DNA from: Enterobacter mori
Lineage (GTDB): Bacteria; Pseudomonadota; Gammaproteobacteria; Enterobacterales; Enterobacteriaceae
Reading direction: 5' to 3'
Assembly: GCF_025244905.1 (NCBI RefSeq)
Contig: NZ_CP104285.1
Coordinates: 372,001-436,000 of the forward strand
Length of the DNA: 64,000 nt
The translations under genes and the position numbers were made by a program. Positions 11,088 through 21,793 of this stretch are shown here, one piece after another; within the stretch, counting starts at the first letter, position 1; the number at the start of each line of letters is the position of its first letter. The notes beneath the pieces are model-generated. The model saw nothing but the letters and a program-made list of their open reading frames with translations. It was not told the origin of the DNA and made no database searches.

Positions 11088-11447
11088 TCAGATGGTGACC
11101 ACCGCAATCAGCGTCACCACGGTCAGGATGGTTGCCAGACCGTAGAACACCCATTTACCGTTCGGTACATGGATTTTCAGGTCATGCATCGCATGGTGAA
11201 TGCGGTGCAGGCCACACCACAGCGGTAGAACGATCATCAGGAAGATGAACACGCGACCGATAAAGCTGCTCGCAAAGGCCAGTACGCGCTCGTAGCTCAG
11301 CGCATCGCCCGGGAACAGCCCCAGCGGCAGCATAATGCCGACCAGCAGGATAATGACTGGCGCGATGATGGCGCTCCACATGCCGCCTGCGCCGAACAGT
11401 CCCCAGAAGACCGGCTCGTCAGAACGTTTTGGATTTGGATTGATCAC
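11088..11447 (-). CDS. frdD: Fumarate reductase membrane anchor FrdD
   Basis: A 119-residue hydrophobic anchor subunit of the menaquinol:fumarate reductase used in anaerobic respiration. It has three transmembrane helices and, with FrdC, holds the FrdAB dimer on the inner membrane and forms the quinol sites. [20 protein letters not shown] and the helix-2 [10 protein letters not shown] region match E. coli. It is the last gene of frdABCD, 10 bp after frdC. In E. coli the frd terminator region overlaps the ampC promoter; here ampR and ampC point towards or away from it and are independent. Confidence 0.97.
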   Translation of the reverse strand: MINPNPKRSDEPVFWGLFGAGGMWSAIIAPVIILLVGIMLPLGLFPGDALSYERVLAFASSFIGRVFIFLMIVLPLWCGLHRIHHAMHDLKIHVPNGKWVFYGLATILTVVTLIAVVTI

Positions 11448-11457
11448 AGTAGTCTCC

Positions 11458-11853
11458 TTACCAGAACAGTGCGATAAACAGAATGACCACAGTAACCAGA
11501 ATCGTCACTGCCCAGAGCCCTTTAATCACCGGCTCTGGCCCCATTTTTTCGCCTTTAACGATGATGTTCGCCGCTTTTGGCGCCAGTTCAAACCAGGTTT
11601 TGGTATGAAGCAGCGCGGCCGCGAGCACGATCAGGTTCAGCACAACGATGATCGGGTTTTGCAGGAAACCGACAAAGCTGGCCCAGGTTTCCGGACCGTG
11701 TTTGAGGGCGAAAACCCCGTACATCAGCTCAAGGCTGAACCAGACCGCCGGAACCGCCGTGCCTTCACGCAGCATATAGAAGCGATAAAACGGCAGGTTT
11801 TTCCACCAGGTGGACGGCATTGGCCGCACATAGGCTTTGCGTTTAGTCGTCAT
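11458..11853 (-). CDS. frdC: Fumarate reductase membrane anchor FrdC
   Basis: A 131-residue second anchor subunit of fumarate reductase with three transmembrane helices; it contributes Glu and other residues to the menaquinol site. There are two adjacent ATGs. I chose the inner one (11853), 6 nt after AAGGAG, because it gives [12 protein letters not shown] as in E. coli; the outer start would add one Met. The gap to frdB is 10 bp. Confidence 0.96.
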   Translation of the reverse strand: MTTKRKAYVRPMPSTWWKNLPFYRFYMLREGTAVPAVWFSLELMYGVFALKHGPETWASFVGFLQNPIIVVLNLIVLAAALLHTKTWFELAPKAANIIVKGEKMGPEPVIKGLWAVTILVTVVILFIALFW

Positions 11854-11863
11854 CATGCACTCC

Positions 11864-12598
11864 TTAGCGTGGTTTCAGGGTAGCGATAAGAAAGTCTTTC
11901 GAACTTTCCACTTTACCCTGCTGAATAGCGGCGGCCGGGTCGACGTGCTTCGGACAGACTTCGGAGCAGTAGCCCACAAAGGTACAGCTCCAGACGCCGT
12001 TCTGGCTGTTTAGCTGCGCCATACGTTCTTTTTTACCGTGGTCACGGCTGTCTTCGTTATAGCGGTGCGCCAGGGTAATGGCGGCCGGGCCAATGAACTC
12101 CTTGTTCAGGCCAAACTGTGGACAGGCGGCGTAGCACAGACCACAGTTGATGCAGCCGGAGAACTGATGGTACTTCGCCATCTGAGCTGGCGTCTGGGTA
12201 TTTGGCCCCTGATCCGGCGTGCGCGGGTTGCCGATGATGTACGGCTTGATGGCCTCCAGGCTTTCGATAAAGTGGGTCATATCGACCACCAGATCGCGCT
12301 CAATCGGGAAGTTGCCCAGTGCTTCAACCTTGATGCCTTTGGTGTACTCGCGCAAGAAGGTCTTACAGGCCAGCTTCGGCACCTTATTGACCATCATGCC
12401 GCAGGAGCCGCAGATCGCCATGCGGCAGGACCAGCGGTAGCTCAGGTCTGGTGCCAGGTTGTCTTTGATATAGCCGAGCGCATCCAGCAGGGAGGTTTGC
12501 TCGTCATAAGGAACTTCATAGAAAGCGCTGTGCGGTGCGGCGTCCACTTCCGGGTTGTAGCGCACCACTTCAACTTTCAGTTTTTGCATCTCAGCCAT
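11864..12598 (-). CDS. frdB: Fumarate reductase iron-sulfur subunit FrdB
   Basis: A 244-residue electron-transfer subunit linking the quinol sites to the flavin of FrdA. It holds a [2Fe-2S] centre (CRMAICGSC region), a [4Fe-4S] and a [3Fe-4S] centre ([12 protein letters not shown] and CSEVCP). I chose ATG 12598 ([16 protein letters not shown]). It overlaps the frdA stop by 8 nt (ATGGCTGA), which suggests coupled translation. The longer ORF starting at 12637 is inside frdA and would add an Arg-rich artefact. Confidence 0.97.
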   Translation of the reverse strand: MAEMQKLKVEVVRYNPEVDAAPHSAFYEVPYDEQTSLLDALGYIKDNLAPDLSYRWSCRMAICGSCGMMVNKVPKLACKTFLREYTKGIKVEALGNFPIERDLVVDMTHFIESLEAIKPYIIGNPRTPDQGPNTQTPAQMAKYHQFSGCINCGLCYAACPQFGLNKEFIGPAAITLAHRYNEDSRDHGKKERMAQLNSQNGVWSCTFVGYCSEVCPKHVDPAAAIQQGKVESSKDFLIATLKPR

Positions 12599-14381
12599 TC
12601 GCCTTCTCCTTCTTCTCGGCGTCTTCTGCTTCTGCACCGTAAACGCGCTTCGCCGGTGGCAGCGTGGTGATTTTCACGTCGCTGTAGTCCAGACGGGTAG
12701 TGCCATCCGCATCGCGCCAGGCGAGGGTATGTTTCAGGAAGTTGACGTCATCACGTTCAGTACAGCCTTCATCAAGGCGCTGGTGCGCGCCGCGCGATTC
12801 TTTACGCGCCAGCGCGGAGTGCGCCATACATTCCGCGACGTTCAGACCGTGACCCAGCTCGATGGTGTAGAGCAGGTCGGTATTGAAGACGCTGGAGGTA
12901 TCGGTGATGCGCACGCGCTTGAAGCGTTCCTGCAGCTCTGCCAGCTTGTCGACGGTTTTCTGCATCAGCTCTGGCGTACGGTAGATACCGCAGCCTTCTT
13001 CCATCGACAGGCCCATTTCATCGCGGATATTAGACCAGTTCTCGTTACCTTCCTGATTCACCAGATCTTTCAGGCGTTTTTCAACGTCTGCGACCTGGGC
13101 GTCCAGCGCGGCACCGTTGGCTTCACCTGCAGTAGCCGCCCGCTCCATCGCGCGTTCGCCCGCCATGCGGCCAAAGACGACCAATTCTGCCAGCGAGTTC
13201 GATCCCAGACGGTTCGCACCGTGCAGGCCTACAGAGGAACACTCGCCTACGGCGAACAGTCCTTTGATGCGGGTTTCGCACTGCTGATCGGTTTCGATAC
13301 CGCCCATGGTGTAGTGCGCGGTTGGACGCACCGGAATCGGTTCTTTCACCGGGTCAACGCCCACGTAGGCTTTTGCCAGTTCGCAGATGAACGGAAGACG
13401 CTCCAGCAGTTTCTTCTCGCCGAGGTGGCGCAGGTCGAGATAGACTACATCGCCGCGCGGCGTGGAGATGGTGTTTCCTTTGCGCCACTCGTGCCAGAAG
13501 GCCTGAGACACTTTGTCGCGCGGGCCGAGTTCCATGTATTTGTTCTTCGGCTCGCCGAGCGGGGTTTCCGGGCCCATGCCGTAATCCTGCAGATAGCGAT
13601 AGCCGTTTTTGTTGACCAGAATACCGCCTTCACCGCGGCAGCCTTCCGTCATCAGAATGCCGGAGCCCGGCAGACCGGTTGGGTGATACTGCACGAACTC
13701 CATATCGCGCAGCGGCACGCCGTGGCTGAGCGCCATGCCCATCCCGTCGCCGGTGACGATGCCGCCGTTGGTGTTGTAGCGATAAACGCGGCCCGCACCG
13801 CCTGTTGCCATCACCACGGCTTTCGCGCGGATCTGGACAAGCGTGCCTTCCATCATGTTCATCGCCACCAGACCACGCGCCTCGCCGTCATCGACCAGAA
13901 TGTCGAGAACGAAATGTTCATCAAAGCGTTGAATTTGTGGGAACTGAAGGGAGGTCTGGAACAGGGTGTGCAGCATATGGAAGCCGGTCTTATCGGCGGC
14001 GAACCAGGTGCGTTCAATCTTCATTCCGCCGAAGCGGCGAACGTTGACGCTGCCGTCCGGACGGCGGCTCCACGGACATCCCCACTGCTCAAGCTGGGTC
14101 ATTTCCGTTGGACAGTGGTGCACGAAGTAGTCAACGACATCCTGCTCGCAAAGCCAGTCGCCCCCTGCAACCGTGTCGTGGAAATGGTATTCGAAGCTGT
14201 CATGATCCTGCGCAACAGCGGCGGATCCTCCTTCTGCAGCAACCGTGTGGCTACGCATGGGATAGACTTTTGAAATCAGTGCGATTTTAGCGTTAGGATT
14301 AGCTTGTGCTGCAGCAATTGCAGCGCGTAATCCCGCTCCGCCAGCGCCTATTACGGCAAGATCGGCTTGAAAAGTTTGCAC
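12591..14381 (-). CDS. frdA: Fumarate reductase flavoprotein FrdA
   Basis: The 596-residue catalytic subunit reduces fumarate to succinate with a covalently bound FAD. The N-terminal Rossmann motif is [15 protein letters not shown]. The flavinylated His lies in [11 protein letters not shown] near residue 45. The catalytic region contains [15 protein letters not shown], and [18 protein letters not shown] is the conserved C-terminal FAD-binding block. It is first in frdABCD, with an FNR-type site about 140 bp upstream. A long open frame on the opposite strand is a codon-bias shadow. Confidence 0.98.
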   Translation of the reverse strand: MQTFQADLAVIGAGGAGLRAAIAAAQANPNAKIALISKVYPMRSHTVAAEGGSAAVAQDHDSFEYHFHDTVAGGDWLCEQDVVDYFVHHCPTEMTQLEQWGCPWSRRPDGSVNVRRFGGMKIERTWFAADKTGFHMLHTLFQTSLQFPQIQRFDEHFVLDILVDDGEARGLVAMNMMEGTLVQIRAKAVVMATGGAGRVYRYNTNGGIVTGDGMGMALSHGVPLRDMEFVQYHPTGLPGSGILMTEGCRGEGGILVNKNGYRYLQDYGMGPETPLGEPKNKYMELGPRDKVSQAFWHEWRKGNTISTPRGDVVYLDLRHLGEKKLLERLPFICELAKAYVGVDPVKEPIPVRPTAHYTMGGIETDQQCETRIKGLFAVGECSSVGLHGANRLGSNSLAELVVFGRMAGERAMERAATAGEANGAALDAQVADVEKRLKDLVNQEGNENWSNIRDEMGLSMEEGCGIYRTPELMQKTVDKLAELQERFKRVRITDTSSVFNTDLLYTIELGHGLNVAECMAHSALARKESRGAHQRLDEGCTERDDVNFLKHTLAWRDADGTTRLDYSDVKITTLPPAKRVYGAEAEDAEKKEKANG

Positions 14382-14691
14382 GACATTCCTCCAGATTTTT
14401 GTTTTTCCGCAACGCGTTGAGCTAAAGGTAGCTCACCAGTCCGAACGGACAATTGCGAAAGCGATTCCACTGCTCCTTTATGGGTAAAACAGTATAACCG
14501 TATGGATGTGGGGGAAATTTGACGTGTTCGATTTTTTTGCTGTTCAGTGCGGTGATTTATCATCGTTATTGATGAATTACGTTACGTTATTTTTCTTCGT
14601 TATGAAAAAGGCGCTTTTACCGCGCAAAATTTGTCTCCGCCCCGGCTTACGAGTAGACTTCGTGCCCTTGTCTGAAATCGGAGAGTTACTC
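14382..14691. other. frdA-epmA divergent intergenic region
   Basis: This 310-bp gap carries the frd promoter with its FNR site and the epmA promoter. The stretch between the FNR site and epmA is AT-rich without an obvious gene. A longer epmA frame starting at 14506 runs through it but has no supporting homology to EpmA and no good ribosome binding site. Confidence 0.6.
14519..14532 (-). promoter_or_regulatory. FNR binding site of the frd operon
   Basis: On the minus strand the core reads ATCGA-N4-GTCAA inside AAAAATCGAACACGTCAA, nearly the same as the FNR site of the E. coli frdA promoter. It accounts for anaerobic induction of frdABCD. Confidence 0.8.
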
Positions 14692-15669
14692 ATGAGCGAA
14701 ACGGCCACCTGGCAGCCGAGCGCATCCATCCCAAACCTGTTAAAACGCGCAGCAATAATGGCGGAGATTCGCCGCTTCTTTGCTGACCGCGGTGTCCTGG
14801 AGGTGGAAACGCCGTGCATGAGTCAGGCAACGGTAACGGATATTCATCTGGTTCCGTTTGAAACCCGTTTTGTTGGCCCAGGCCATTCTCAGGGTATGAA
14901 TCTGTATCTGATGACTAGCCCGGAATACCACATGAAGCGCCTGCTGGCGGCGGGATGTGGTCCCGTTTATCAGCTGTGCCGCAGCTTCCGTAATGAAGAG
15001 ATGGGTCGTCACCACAACCCGGAATTCACCATGCTGGAGTGGTACCGCCCGCATTATGATATGTATCGCCTGATGAACGAGGTTGACGATCTGTTGCAGC
15101 AGGTACTGGACTGTTCAGAAGCGGAGACGCTCTCCTATCAGCAGGCTTTCCAGCGTTGCCTGGAAATCGATCCTCTGTCAGCGGATAAAGCCCAGCTGCG
15201 TGAAGTGGCCGCAAAATTGGATCTGAGCAATGTGGCGGATACCGAGGAAGATCGCGATACGCTGCTGCAATTGCTTTTCACCTTTGGCGTGGAACCACAG
15301 ATTGGCAAGGATCGTCCGACGTTTGTTTATCACTTCCCGGCAAGCCAGGCTTCACTGGCGCAGATCAGCACCGAAGACCACCGCGTAGCGGAACGTTTTG
15401 AGGTGTATTACAAAGGTATTGAGCTGGCGAACGGTTTCCACGAGCTGACTGACGCGCGCGAACAGCAGCAGCGTTTTGAGCAGGATAACCGTAAGCGTGC
15501 AGCGCGCGGTCTGCCGCAGCAGCCGATTGATACCAACCTGCTGGAGGCGTTGAAAGCAGGCCTGCCGGATTGTTCTGGTGTGGCGTTGGGCGTTGACCGT
15601 CTGGTGATGCTGGCTCTGGGCGCAGAGCAGCTTGGCGATGTGATTGCCTTTACAGTCGATCGCGCTTAA
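14692..15669 (+). CDS. epmA: EF-P lysine ligase EpmA (PoxA/GenX)
   Basis: A 325-residue homologue of the catalytic core of class II lysyl-tRNA synthetase without the anticodon-binding domain. It activates (R)-beta-lysine with ATP and ligates it to Lys34 of EF-P. Motif 2 ([17 protein letters not shown]) and motif 3 ([15 protein letters not shown]) are intact. I chose ATG 14692 after GGAGAGTTACTC, giving [16 protein letters not shown] as in E. coli. With efp and epmB at 5-6.6 kb, the window encodes the core of the modification pathway; EpmC lies elsewhere. A REP element follows. Confidence 0.97.
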   Translation: MSETATWQPSASIPNLLKRAAIMAEIRRFFADRGVLEVETPCMSQATVTDIHLVPFETRFVGPGHSQGMNLYLMTSPEYHMKRLLAAGCGPVYQLCRSFRNEEMGRHHNPEFTMLEWYRPHYDMYRLMNEVDDLLQQVLDCSEAETLSYQQAFQRCLEIDPLSADKAQLREVAAKLDLSNVADTEEDRDTLLQLLFTFGVEPQIGKDRPTFVYHFPASQASLAQISTEDHRVAERFEVYYKGIELANGFHELTDAREQQQRFEQDNRKRAARGLPQQPIDTNLLEALKAGLPDCSGVALGVDRLVMLALGAEQLGDVIAFTVDRA

Positions 15670-15675
15670 AGAGTC

Positions 15676-15706
15676 GCCGGGTGGCGCTGTCGCTTACCCG
15701 GCCTAT
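15676..15706. repeat. REP element between epmA and yjeM
   Basis: GCCGGGT and ACCCGGC arms around GGCGCTGTCGCTT followed by CTATT, a REP unit 6 bp after the epmA stop codon. Confidence 0.83.
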
Positions 15707-15848
15707 TCGGGTCATTTGGCTCTGCCACATTAAAAACTGGCACATTCTCCTTGCACGGGTCTTTTTCTTAATTTGCCCCTTATAGCCACAATATTTATCT
15801 GGTCTTCTGCTACCATCCGCGCAATTTAATTCCTCTTCGGATGGTTCT

Positions 15849-17348
15849 ATGTCCCAGTCACTCAAAAAGATGACCCTCACCGGGCTCATCCTGATGATAT
15901 TTACCTCAGTCTTTGGCTTTGCCAACAGCCCGTCAGCGTTCTATCTGATGGGCTACAGCGCGACGCCGTTTTATATCGTTTCTGCTCTGTTCTTCTTTAT
16001 CCCGTTTGCGCTGATGATGGCGGAGATGGGCTCGGCTTACCGGAAAGAAGAGGGCGGGATCTACTCATGGATGAATAACAGCGTCGGGCCGCGCTATGCG
16101 TTTATCGGCACGTTTATGTGGTTCTCATCCTACGTCGTCTGGATGGTCAGTACAGCGGCCAAAGTCTGGGTGCCGTTCTCAACGTTTCTTTTCGGTGCCG
16201 ATAAAACCCAGGTCTGGTCGCTGGCTGGACTCAGCTCCACGCAGGTGGTTGGTATTCTGGCGGTCTGCTGGATGGTAGTGGTCACCCTGGTGGCGTCAAA
16301 AGGCATCAACAAAATAGCCCGGATCACCGCCGTGGGCGGTATTTCAGTCATGGGGTTGAACCTGGTGCTGTTGGTGGTCAGTATCGCCATTCTGTGTCTT
16401 AACGGCGGACATTTCGCGCAGGAGGTGAATTTTGTTTCATCCCCTAATCCGAGCTATCAGTCTGGCCTCGCGATGCTCTCTTTCGTGGTCTTTGCCATCT
16501 TTGCTTACGGCGGTATTGAAGCCGTAGGCGGCCTGGTCGATAAGACCGAGAACCCGGAAAAGAACTTTGCCAAAGGCATTATTTTTGCCGCCATCGTCAT
16601 CTCGATTGGCTATTCACTGGCGATTTTCCTCTGGGGCGTCAGCACTAACTGGCAGCAGGTGCTGAGTAACAACACCACGAACCTCGGGAACATCACCTAT
16701 GTTCTGATGAAAAGTCTGGGTATGACGCTGGGGCAGGCAATGAACCTGACGCCGGACGTAGCGGCTACGATGGGCGTTTGGTTTGCGCGCATCACAGGGC
16801 TGTCGATGTTCCTTGCGTATACGGGCGCGTTCTTCACGCTGATTTACTCTCCGCTGAAAGCGATTATTCAGGGTACGCCAAAAGCGCTGTGGCCAGCGCG
16901 CATGACGCAGTTGAATACAACAGGCATGCCCGCTAACGCCATGTGGATGCAGTGTCTGCTGGTATGCGTGTTCATTCTGCTGGTGTCGTTCGGTGGAGAT
17001 ACGGCGTCAGCGTTTTACAACAAGCTGACCCTGATGGCGAACGTCTCGATGACGCTCCCCTATCTGTTCCTGACGCTCGCGTTTCCGTTCTTTAAGGCGA
17101 AGCTGGGGCTGGAACGTCCGTTCGTGATTTTCAAAACCCGCGCAACAACGCTGCTGGCAACCACGGTGGTGGTGCTGGTGGTGGCGTTTGCCAACGTCTT
17201 TACCGTTATTCAGCCCGTGGTTGAGGCGAACGACTGGAACAGTACGCTGTGGATGGTTAGTGGACCGATCTTCTTCTCGCTGCTGGCGATGGGGATTTAT
17301 GAAAATTATCGTCGTCGCTCGATGGCGTACGTCGCGGAAGTAGCGTAG
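15849..17348 (+). CDS. yjeM: APC-family amino acid/polyamine permease YjeM
   Basis: A 499-residue inner-membrane transporter of the glutamate:GABA antiporter branch of the APC superfamily, with about 12 transmembrane helices. MTLTGLILMIFTSVFGFANSP is the first helix with its unwound segment (split in reading: helix near residues 8-28). FAYGGIEAVGGLVDKTENP is the family's helix-6 region. It matches E. coli YjeM over its whole length. The substrate is not established. The gene stands alone and converges with mscM through a perfect hairpin. Confidence 0.93.
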   Translation: MSQSLKKMTLTGLILMIFTSVFGFANSPSAFYLMGYSATPFYIVSALFFFIPFALMMAEMGSAYRKEEGGIYSWMNNSVGPRYAFIGTFMWFSSYVVWMVSTAAKVWVPFSTFLFGADKTQVWSLAGLSSTQVVGILAVCWMVVVTLVASKGINKIARITAVGGISVMGLNLVLLVVSIAILCLNGGHFAQEVNFVSSPNPSYQSGLAMLSFVVFAIFAYGGIEAVGGLVDKTENPEKNFAKGIIFAAIVISIGYSLAIFLWGVSTNWQQVLSNNTTNLGNITYVLMKSLGMTLGQAMNLTPDVAATMGVWFARITGLSMFLAYTGAFFTLIYSPLKAIIQGTPKALWPARMTQLNTTGMPANAMWMQCLLVCVFILLVSFGGDTASAFYNKLTLMANVSMTLPYLFLTLAFPFFKAKLGLERPFVIFKTRATTLLATTVVVLVVAFANVFTVIQPVVEANDWNSTLWMVSGPIFFSLLAMGIYENYRRRSMAYVAEVA

Positions 17349-17356
17349 CGGTGAAA

Positions 17357-17380
17357 CGCCCCTCCCCACAGGGAGGGGCG
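17357..17380. terminator. Bidirectional hairpin between yjeM and mscM
   Basis: CGCCCCTCCC (17357-17366) and GGGAGGGGCG (17371-17380) form a perfect 10-bp stem with a CACA loop, in the 36-bp gap between convergent genes. Confidence 0.78.
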
Positions 17381-17384
17381 AGTA

Positions 17385-20300
17385 TTACAAACTTCCCGCC
17401 GGGCGTTTGCGCCCCGCAGATGACAGCGTTCTTGACGTTTTATTCCCGCCGAGGCTTTCCAGACGCATCTGGAACGGTGGGAACGGCATATCAATCCCGT
17501 GCTCGCGGAAGCCCGCCAGAATCAGCTGGTGGATCTCATGGCGTAGCGGCATACGGTGTCCCATCTCGGCGGCGTAGATGCGCAGCTCGAAGATCTGAAT
17601 ACCCTGCTGTAAATCCACAAGGAATACCTCCGGTGCCGGGTTGTCGATCACCAGCGAGCAGCGCTCTGCTGCGGTGTACAGGATCTGCGTCACCTCTTCG
17701 CTGTTGGCATCAGACGGTGCTGGTACGGTCAGCACCACTCGGGTGACGGAGTCTGACAGCGACCAGTTGATAAACTGCTCGGTGATAAACGCCTTGTTTG
17801 GGACGATGATCTCTTTTCGATCCCAGTCGCTGATCGTGGTGGCGCGCGTATTGATCTTCGTGACGCTACCGGTCAAATCGCGGATGGTCACCGTATCTCC
17901 AATACGGATCGGCTTCTCAAACAGAATGATCAGACCGGAAACGAAGTTGGCAAAAATCTCCTGCAGACCAAAGCCAAGCCCCACGGTCAAGGCGGCGACC
18001 AGCCACTGCAGTTTTGACCACTCAATACCAATCATGGAGAAACCCACCAGCCCACCAAACAGCATGATCAGATACTTGGTGATGGTGGTAATGGCATAGC
18101 CCGTACCGGGGGTTAAATCCAGGTGCTGCAGCAGCGCCAGCTCCAGCAGCGCCGGGAAGTTGCGCACCAGCTGCGTGGTGATGATCAGCACCAGAATGGC
18201 AATCAGCACCGCCCCTAAGGTAATCGGCTCCAGGCTTTCAACACCCTGCACCGTGGACGTCACATCCCACAACGAGATGTTCTCCAGGAAGCCAAACGCG
18301 GAGTGAATTTCCGACCACAGAAAAATCACGGACAACAGCGCAACCAGCATCAGGATGGAACGTACCAGCCGCAATGATTGGGTACTGATGGTATCCAGAT
18401 CGATTTCGACATCGTCGGCATCCGTTGTCCCTTCCGTACTGTTGACGTGGTTAGGCTCTTCTTCACCGCGTGCGCGCTGGGCCAGAATTTCGGCGCGGCG
18501 GTGCTTGGCGCGGTCAAACGCCAGACGACGACGCTGGATCAGCATTCCGCGGCGGATGACATGGTAGACCACCAGCAGCAGGAACCAGATGGCGACGGAG
18601 GTTTCAAGACGGGCCAGCAGCGCCTGTGCGGTCGCCAGATATCCCACGGCTGCGGCCAGAATGGCCACCAAAGGCGCGGAGAGCATCAGGTTCCACAGCA
18701 TGCGGTTGAGCATGTTATCGCCGCTGCCCGTCTTATCGAGATACAGCGGAATGCCGGCGCGTTTAAGGCTGAGTTTCACCATTGCCAGCGCGCCGCAGAT
18801 GAGGATAAAGCAGAGACGGCCCAGCGAACCGGAGAACTCCCGGTCATTGAGGTTATCGAACATGATCAGCGCCATGATTAGCGGCACAATCAGACCGATG
18901 CTCATCAGGTAGTAACGCATGCCGCGCGCGACGCGGCTGCGCGGCCAGCCAAAGTGGGCGACAAAAAGACCGTTTGGACGCGCGAAGGTGGCACAGATCA
19001 TCACTACCCACAGCAGGGGCACGGTGGCGGTGACGCCATCGCCAATCGCCACCGCAAGCGGATAGGGCCAGGCCTCTCGCAGGCCGTATCCCAGCGTCAT
19101 CCACAGCACCGGCAGCGGTGAAGCAACAAGAATCGACCAGAATACGGTACGCAGCGTCAGCCAGAAGTGATCCTGCGTTACTTTCCCGACGCGCGCGCTG
19201 GAACGTTCGAGGAAGCGCGTAAAGTGTCTGCGGGAGTAGATACTGAAGCCCACCAGAATCAGCGCGCCCAGCAGCGGGAAGATGGTCTCCTTACTGGTGA
19301 TCATCATCACGCTGGCCTGGCCCAACTGGCTGAAGGTGTCCAGCGAAATCAGGCGGCGCAGATCCTGCACAATCTCTATAGGCCACGAGAAGGTCATTGG
19401 CCGCACGTCGGACGTCCAGAAGAGATAACGGTGCGTCGCCTCGTTGACCTCTTTCAGCGCATCTTCCAGCTGGCTGTTCGACACTTTCAGCTTGGTTAGC
19501 TCAAGGATAAGCGTATCGCCGCCCTGCAGCAGAGAGTTCAGCAGTTCACGCTGGGTGCGCAACTGGGCTTCGAGAATGCGGTTTTGCTCACCAGTAAGCG
19601 GTTGTCCATCGGCCTGACGGATCTGGCGGATTTGCGGCTGCTTATTGAGGAGATCTTCAAAATGCAGGCGCTGGACGCGCAGTTGCGCCATCTCGGTATC
19701 AAGCTGCTGCGGCTTTGGCATTTCCGGCAGGCGGGCAACCTGGGCGCGCAATGCTTCACCCAGCAGGTTGGAGGACCCCAGCCACTGGGACTGCTCGCGC
19801 AGGGTGTTAAGCGCCTGACGCACCTGCAGCGTTTGATTGGTCGCCTGTCGCTGCTGCGACGCAACCAAATCCATACGCTGCGCCTGCTGATTCAGCGCGG
19901 CTGAAAGCTCGCGGTTGACCTTGAACTGATCGACGATGCCGACAGGCAGATTTGCGCTGTTTTCCGCGAGGAGTTCTGTACTTTCCAGCGCGCGTTCGGC
20001 TTCGCGCTGGCGCTGGCTATTTAACTGGTTGCGCAGGCTTTGCAGATACGCATCAAGCTGTTCGCTCTGCTTCTGCGCAAGCTCGGCGCGCATGCGCGAC
20101 AGCTCCTGGCGGTTGTTGGCAGAAAGCTGCGCCAGCTCCAGCTCGTCAACCAGCGCTTTGAGTCTGGCGGATTCGGCCTGCAGCCCAAGATTCTGCGCCT
20201 GGCTTTGCGGGGTATTTCCTGTCTGCGTGCCGACGCGTCGCTCCACCTCATTTAGCTGGCGGCGGGCATCGGTCTGCTGTTGCGGAAGCTGGCTGAGCGA

Positions 20301-20708
20301 GTCGGCGATTTCACGTGCGCGCTCTTGTTCCTGCTGTGCCTGGCGGCTCTTCTCCAGAAGCTGACTGCTGACCTGGAGGATCTCCTGGTTTAGCGCATCC
20401 GACGTTAAGCCCACAGGAACCTCGCGCGGTTCATCACGCAGGTTATTCAGCTGTGAGCGCAGCGTTTGAGAGAGTTTCGGGAAGTTGTCGATAACCTGCT
20501 GATATTGCTGAGCGCGCTCAAGGGAACCTTTTCGCTCCTCAAGCGCGTTCAGGGCCGACTGGAGCGACTCGACGGTCTCTGGCTGAGCGGGTTTCGCCGC
20601 TTTTGCCTGCTCCAGTTCCTGGGTTATCTGTTTGGCGTCGGGGGCTGTCGCTGCGTACGCCCCCATGCTGAGGCACCAGGCCATCAGTAGAACGATAATC
20701 GGGCGCAC
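17385..20708 (-). CDS. mscM: Miniconductance mechanosensitive channel MscM (YjeP)
   Basis: A 1107-residue MscS-family channel that opens under membrane tension on osmotic downshock. I chose the GTG at 20708 (MRPIIVLLMAWCL) because it gives the E. coli length and has AAGGA 8 nt upstream; the ATG at 20753 would extend into the end of psd. After a signal peptide (about residues 1-20) come a long periplasmic coiled-coil domain rich in Gln/Leu/Arg (to about 470), about 11 transmembrane segments, the pore-lining MscS helix (VGLGFGLQEIFANFVSG) and the beta domain (KPIRIGDTVTIRDLTGSV). It is 19 bp downstream of psd, as in E. coli. Confidence 0.97.
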   Translation of the reverse strand: MRPIIVLLMAWCLSMGAYAATAPDAKQITQELEQAKAAKPAQPETVESLQSALNALEERKGSLERAQQYQQVIDNFPKLSQTLRSQLNNLRDEPREVPVGLTSDALNQEILQVSSQLLEKSRQAQQEQERAREIADSLSQLPQQQTDARRQLNEVERRVGTQTGNTPQSQAQNLGLQAESARLKALVDELELAQLSANNRQELSRMRAELAQKQSEQLDAYLQSLRNQLNSQRQREAERALESTELLAENSANLPVGIVDQFKVNRELSAALNQQAQRMDLVASQQRQATNQTLQVRQALNTLREQSQWLGSSNLLGEALRAQVARLPEMPKPQQLDTEMAQLRVQRLHFEDLLNKQPQIRQIRQADGQPLTGEQNRILEAQLRTQRELLNSLLQGGDTLILELTKLKVSNSQLEDALKEVNEATHRYLFWTSDVRPMTFSWPIEIVQDLRRLISLDTFSQLGQASVMMITSKETIFPLLGALILVGFSIYSRRHFTRFLERSSARVGKVTQDHFWLTLRTVFWSILVASPLPVLWMTLGYGLREAWPYPLAVAIGDGVTATVPLLWVVMICATFARPNGLFVAHFGWPRSRVARGMRYYLMSIGLIVPLIMALIMFDNLNDREFSGSLGRLCFILICGALAMVKLSLKRAGIPLYLDKTGSGDNMLNRMLWNLMLSAPLVAILAAAVGYLATAQALLARLETSVAIWFLLLVVYHVIRRGMLIQRRRLAFDRAKHRRAEILAQRARGEEEPNHVNSTEGTTDADDVEIDLDTISTQSLRLVRSILMLVALLSVIFLWSEIHSAFGFLENISLWDVTSTVQGVESLEPITLGAVLIAILVLIITTQLVRNFPALLELALLQHLDLTPGTGYAITTITKYLIMLFGGLVGFSMIGIEWSKLQWLVAALTVGLGFGLQEIFANFVSGLIILFEKPIRIGDTVTIRDLTGSVTKINTRATTISDWDRKEIIVPNKAFITEQFINWSLSDSVTRVVLTVPAPSDANSEEVTQILYTAAERCSLVIDNPAPEVFLVDLQQGIQIFELRIYAAEMGHRMPLRHEIHQLILAGFREHGIDMPFPPFQMRLESLGGNKTSRTLSSAGRKRPAGSL

Positions 20709-20727
20709 GTCAGCGATCCTTCTGTTG

Positions 20728-21696
20728 TTAGCCTTCGTCTTTTTTGTCGTCAACCAGCGGGCTGGCGTGATGCTCGGCGTTGATCTCTTCTTCAGGCAGC
20801 GGCGCAGGCTCTGCGTCCGGCGTGATGAAGGTTTCGGTAGATACCGCCAGCGGTTGACCCAGTTTGGTCACCGACAGGCTTTGGAGCTGTTCAACCAGGT
20901 TCACTTTACCCGGTGCAAACAGGTTGATCACGGTAGAGCCCAGCTTAAAGCGCCCCATTTCCTGACCTTTCAGCAGGGCAATAGAACCTTCGGCTTCACC
21001 GGCAGGCCAGGTCCAGCGCTTGATCACGCCTTCGCGTGGTGGGGTGATGGTGCCCGCCCAGACGGTTTCGATGCTGCCTACAATGGTAGCACCCACCAGA
21101 ATCTGTGCCATTGGGCCAAATTCAGTATCAAACAGGCAGATGACGCGCTCGTTACGGGCGAACAGGTTCGGCACGTTCTGTGCGGTCAGGTGGTTCACGG
21201 AGAACAGATCCCCCGGCACGTAGATCATCTCACGCAGGATACCGTTACACGGCATGTGTACGCGGTGATAGTCGCGTGGCGACAGGTAGGTGGTCGCGAA
21301 GGAACCGTTGCGGAACAGATCTGCCATCAGGTAGTTACCTGCGAGCAGCGCCTCCAGGGTGTAGTTATGGCCTTTGGCCTGCAGAATTTTGTCGTCTTCG
21401 ATCTTACCGAGCTGGCTGATCACGCCGTCCGCAGGCATGACCAGCACGTTAGGATCGGTATTTAACGGGCGCACTTCGTCACGCAGCGGGCGCACGAAGA
21501 ATTCGTTAAACGTGCGATAGCTGGCGGTGTCCGGCTTCTGCGCCTCTTTCATGTCGACCTTGTAGTATTTCACGAACAGGTCGATGACCAGTTTGGTCAG
21601 CCATCCCGCTCGTTTGCTTGCGCCCCAGCCCGCCAGGCGAGTGAGCCACAGTTTTGGCAGAATGTATTGAAGCGAAAGTTTGAATGAGTTTAACAA
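20728..21696 (-). CDS. psd: Phosphatidylserine decarboxylase proenzyme
   Basis: A 322-residue inner-membrane enzyme that makes phosphatidylethanolamine from phosphatidylserine. The self-cleavage motif LGST gives Ser254, which becomes the pyruvoyl group of the small alpha chain after cleavage between Gly253 and Ser254. Other conserved blocks are [10 protein letters not shown] and PADGVISQ. It starts [11 protein letters not shown]. It forms an operon with mscM. The acidic C-terminal tail (EEEINAEHH and onwards) is the variable part of the family. Confidence 0.98.
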   Translation of the reverse strand: MLNSFKLSLQYILPKLWLTRLAGWGASKRAGWLTKLVIDLFVKYYKVDMKEAQKPDTASYRTFNEFFVRPLRDEVRPLNTDPNVLVMPADGVISQLGKIEDDKILQAKGHNYTLEALLAGNYLMADLFRNGSFATTYLSPRDYHRVHMPCNGILREMIYVPGDLFSVNHLTAQNVPNLFARNERVICLFDTEFGPMAQILVGATIVGSIETVWAGTITPPREGVIKRWTWPAGEAEGSIALLKGQEMGRFKLGSTVINLFAPGKVNLVEQLQSLSVTKLGQPLAVSTETFITPDAEPAPLPEEEINAEHHASPLVDDKKDEG

Positions 21697-21793
21697 GGTA
21701 GCCTCCAGGCCATTGTTTTGTCGTTCCTGATCCGGCGGAAAAGCGCCGGAACCTGAAAAAAGGGGACGATTTTAGCGATGCTTAGCTTAGTTG

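Noticed and set aside
12729..14273. Long open frame (514 codons) opposite frdA
   Set aside because: Shadow of frdA; composition is His/Arg/Phe-rich with no family motif, and frdA is certain.
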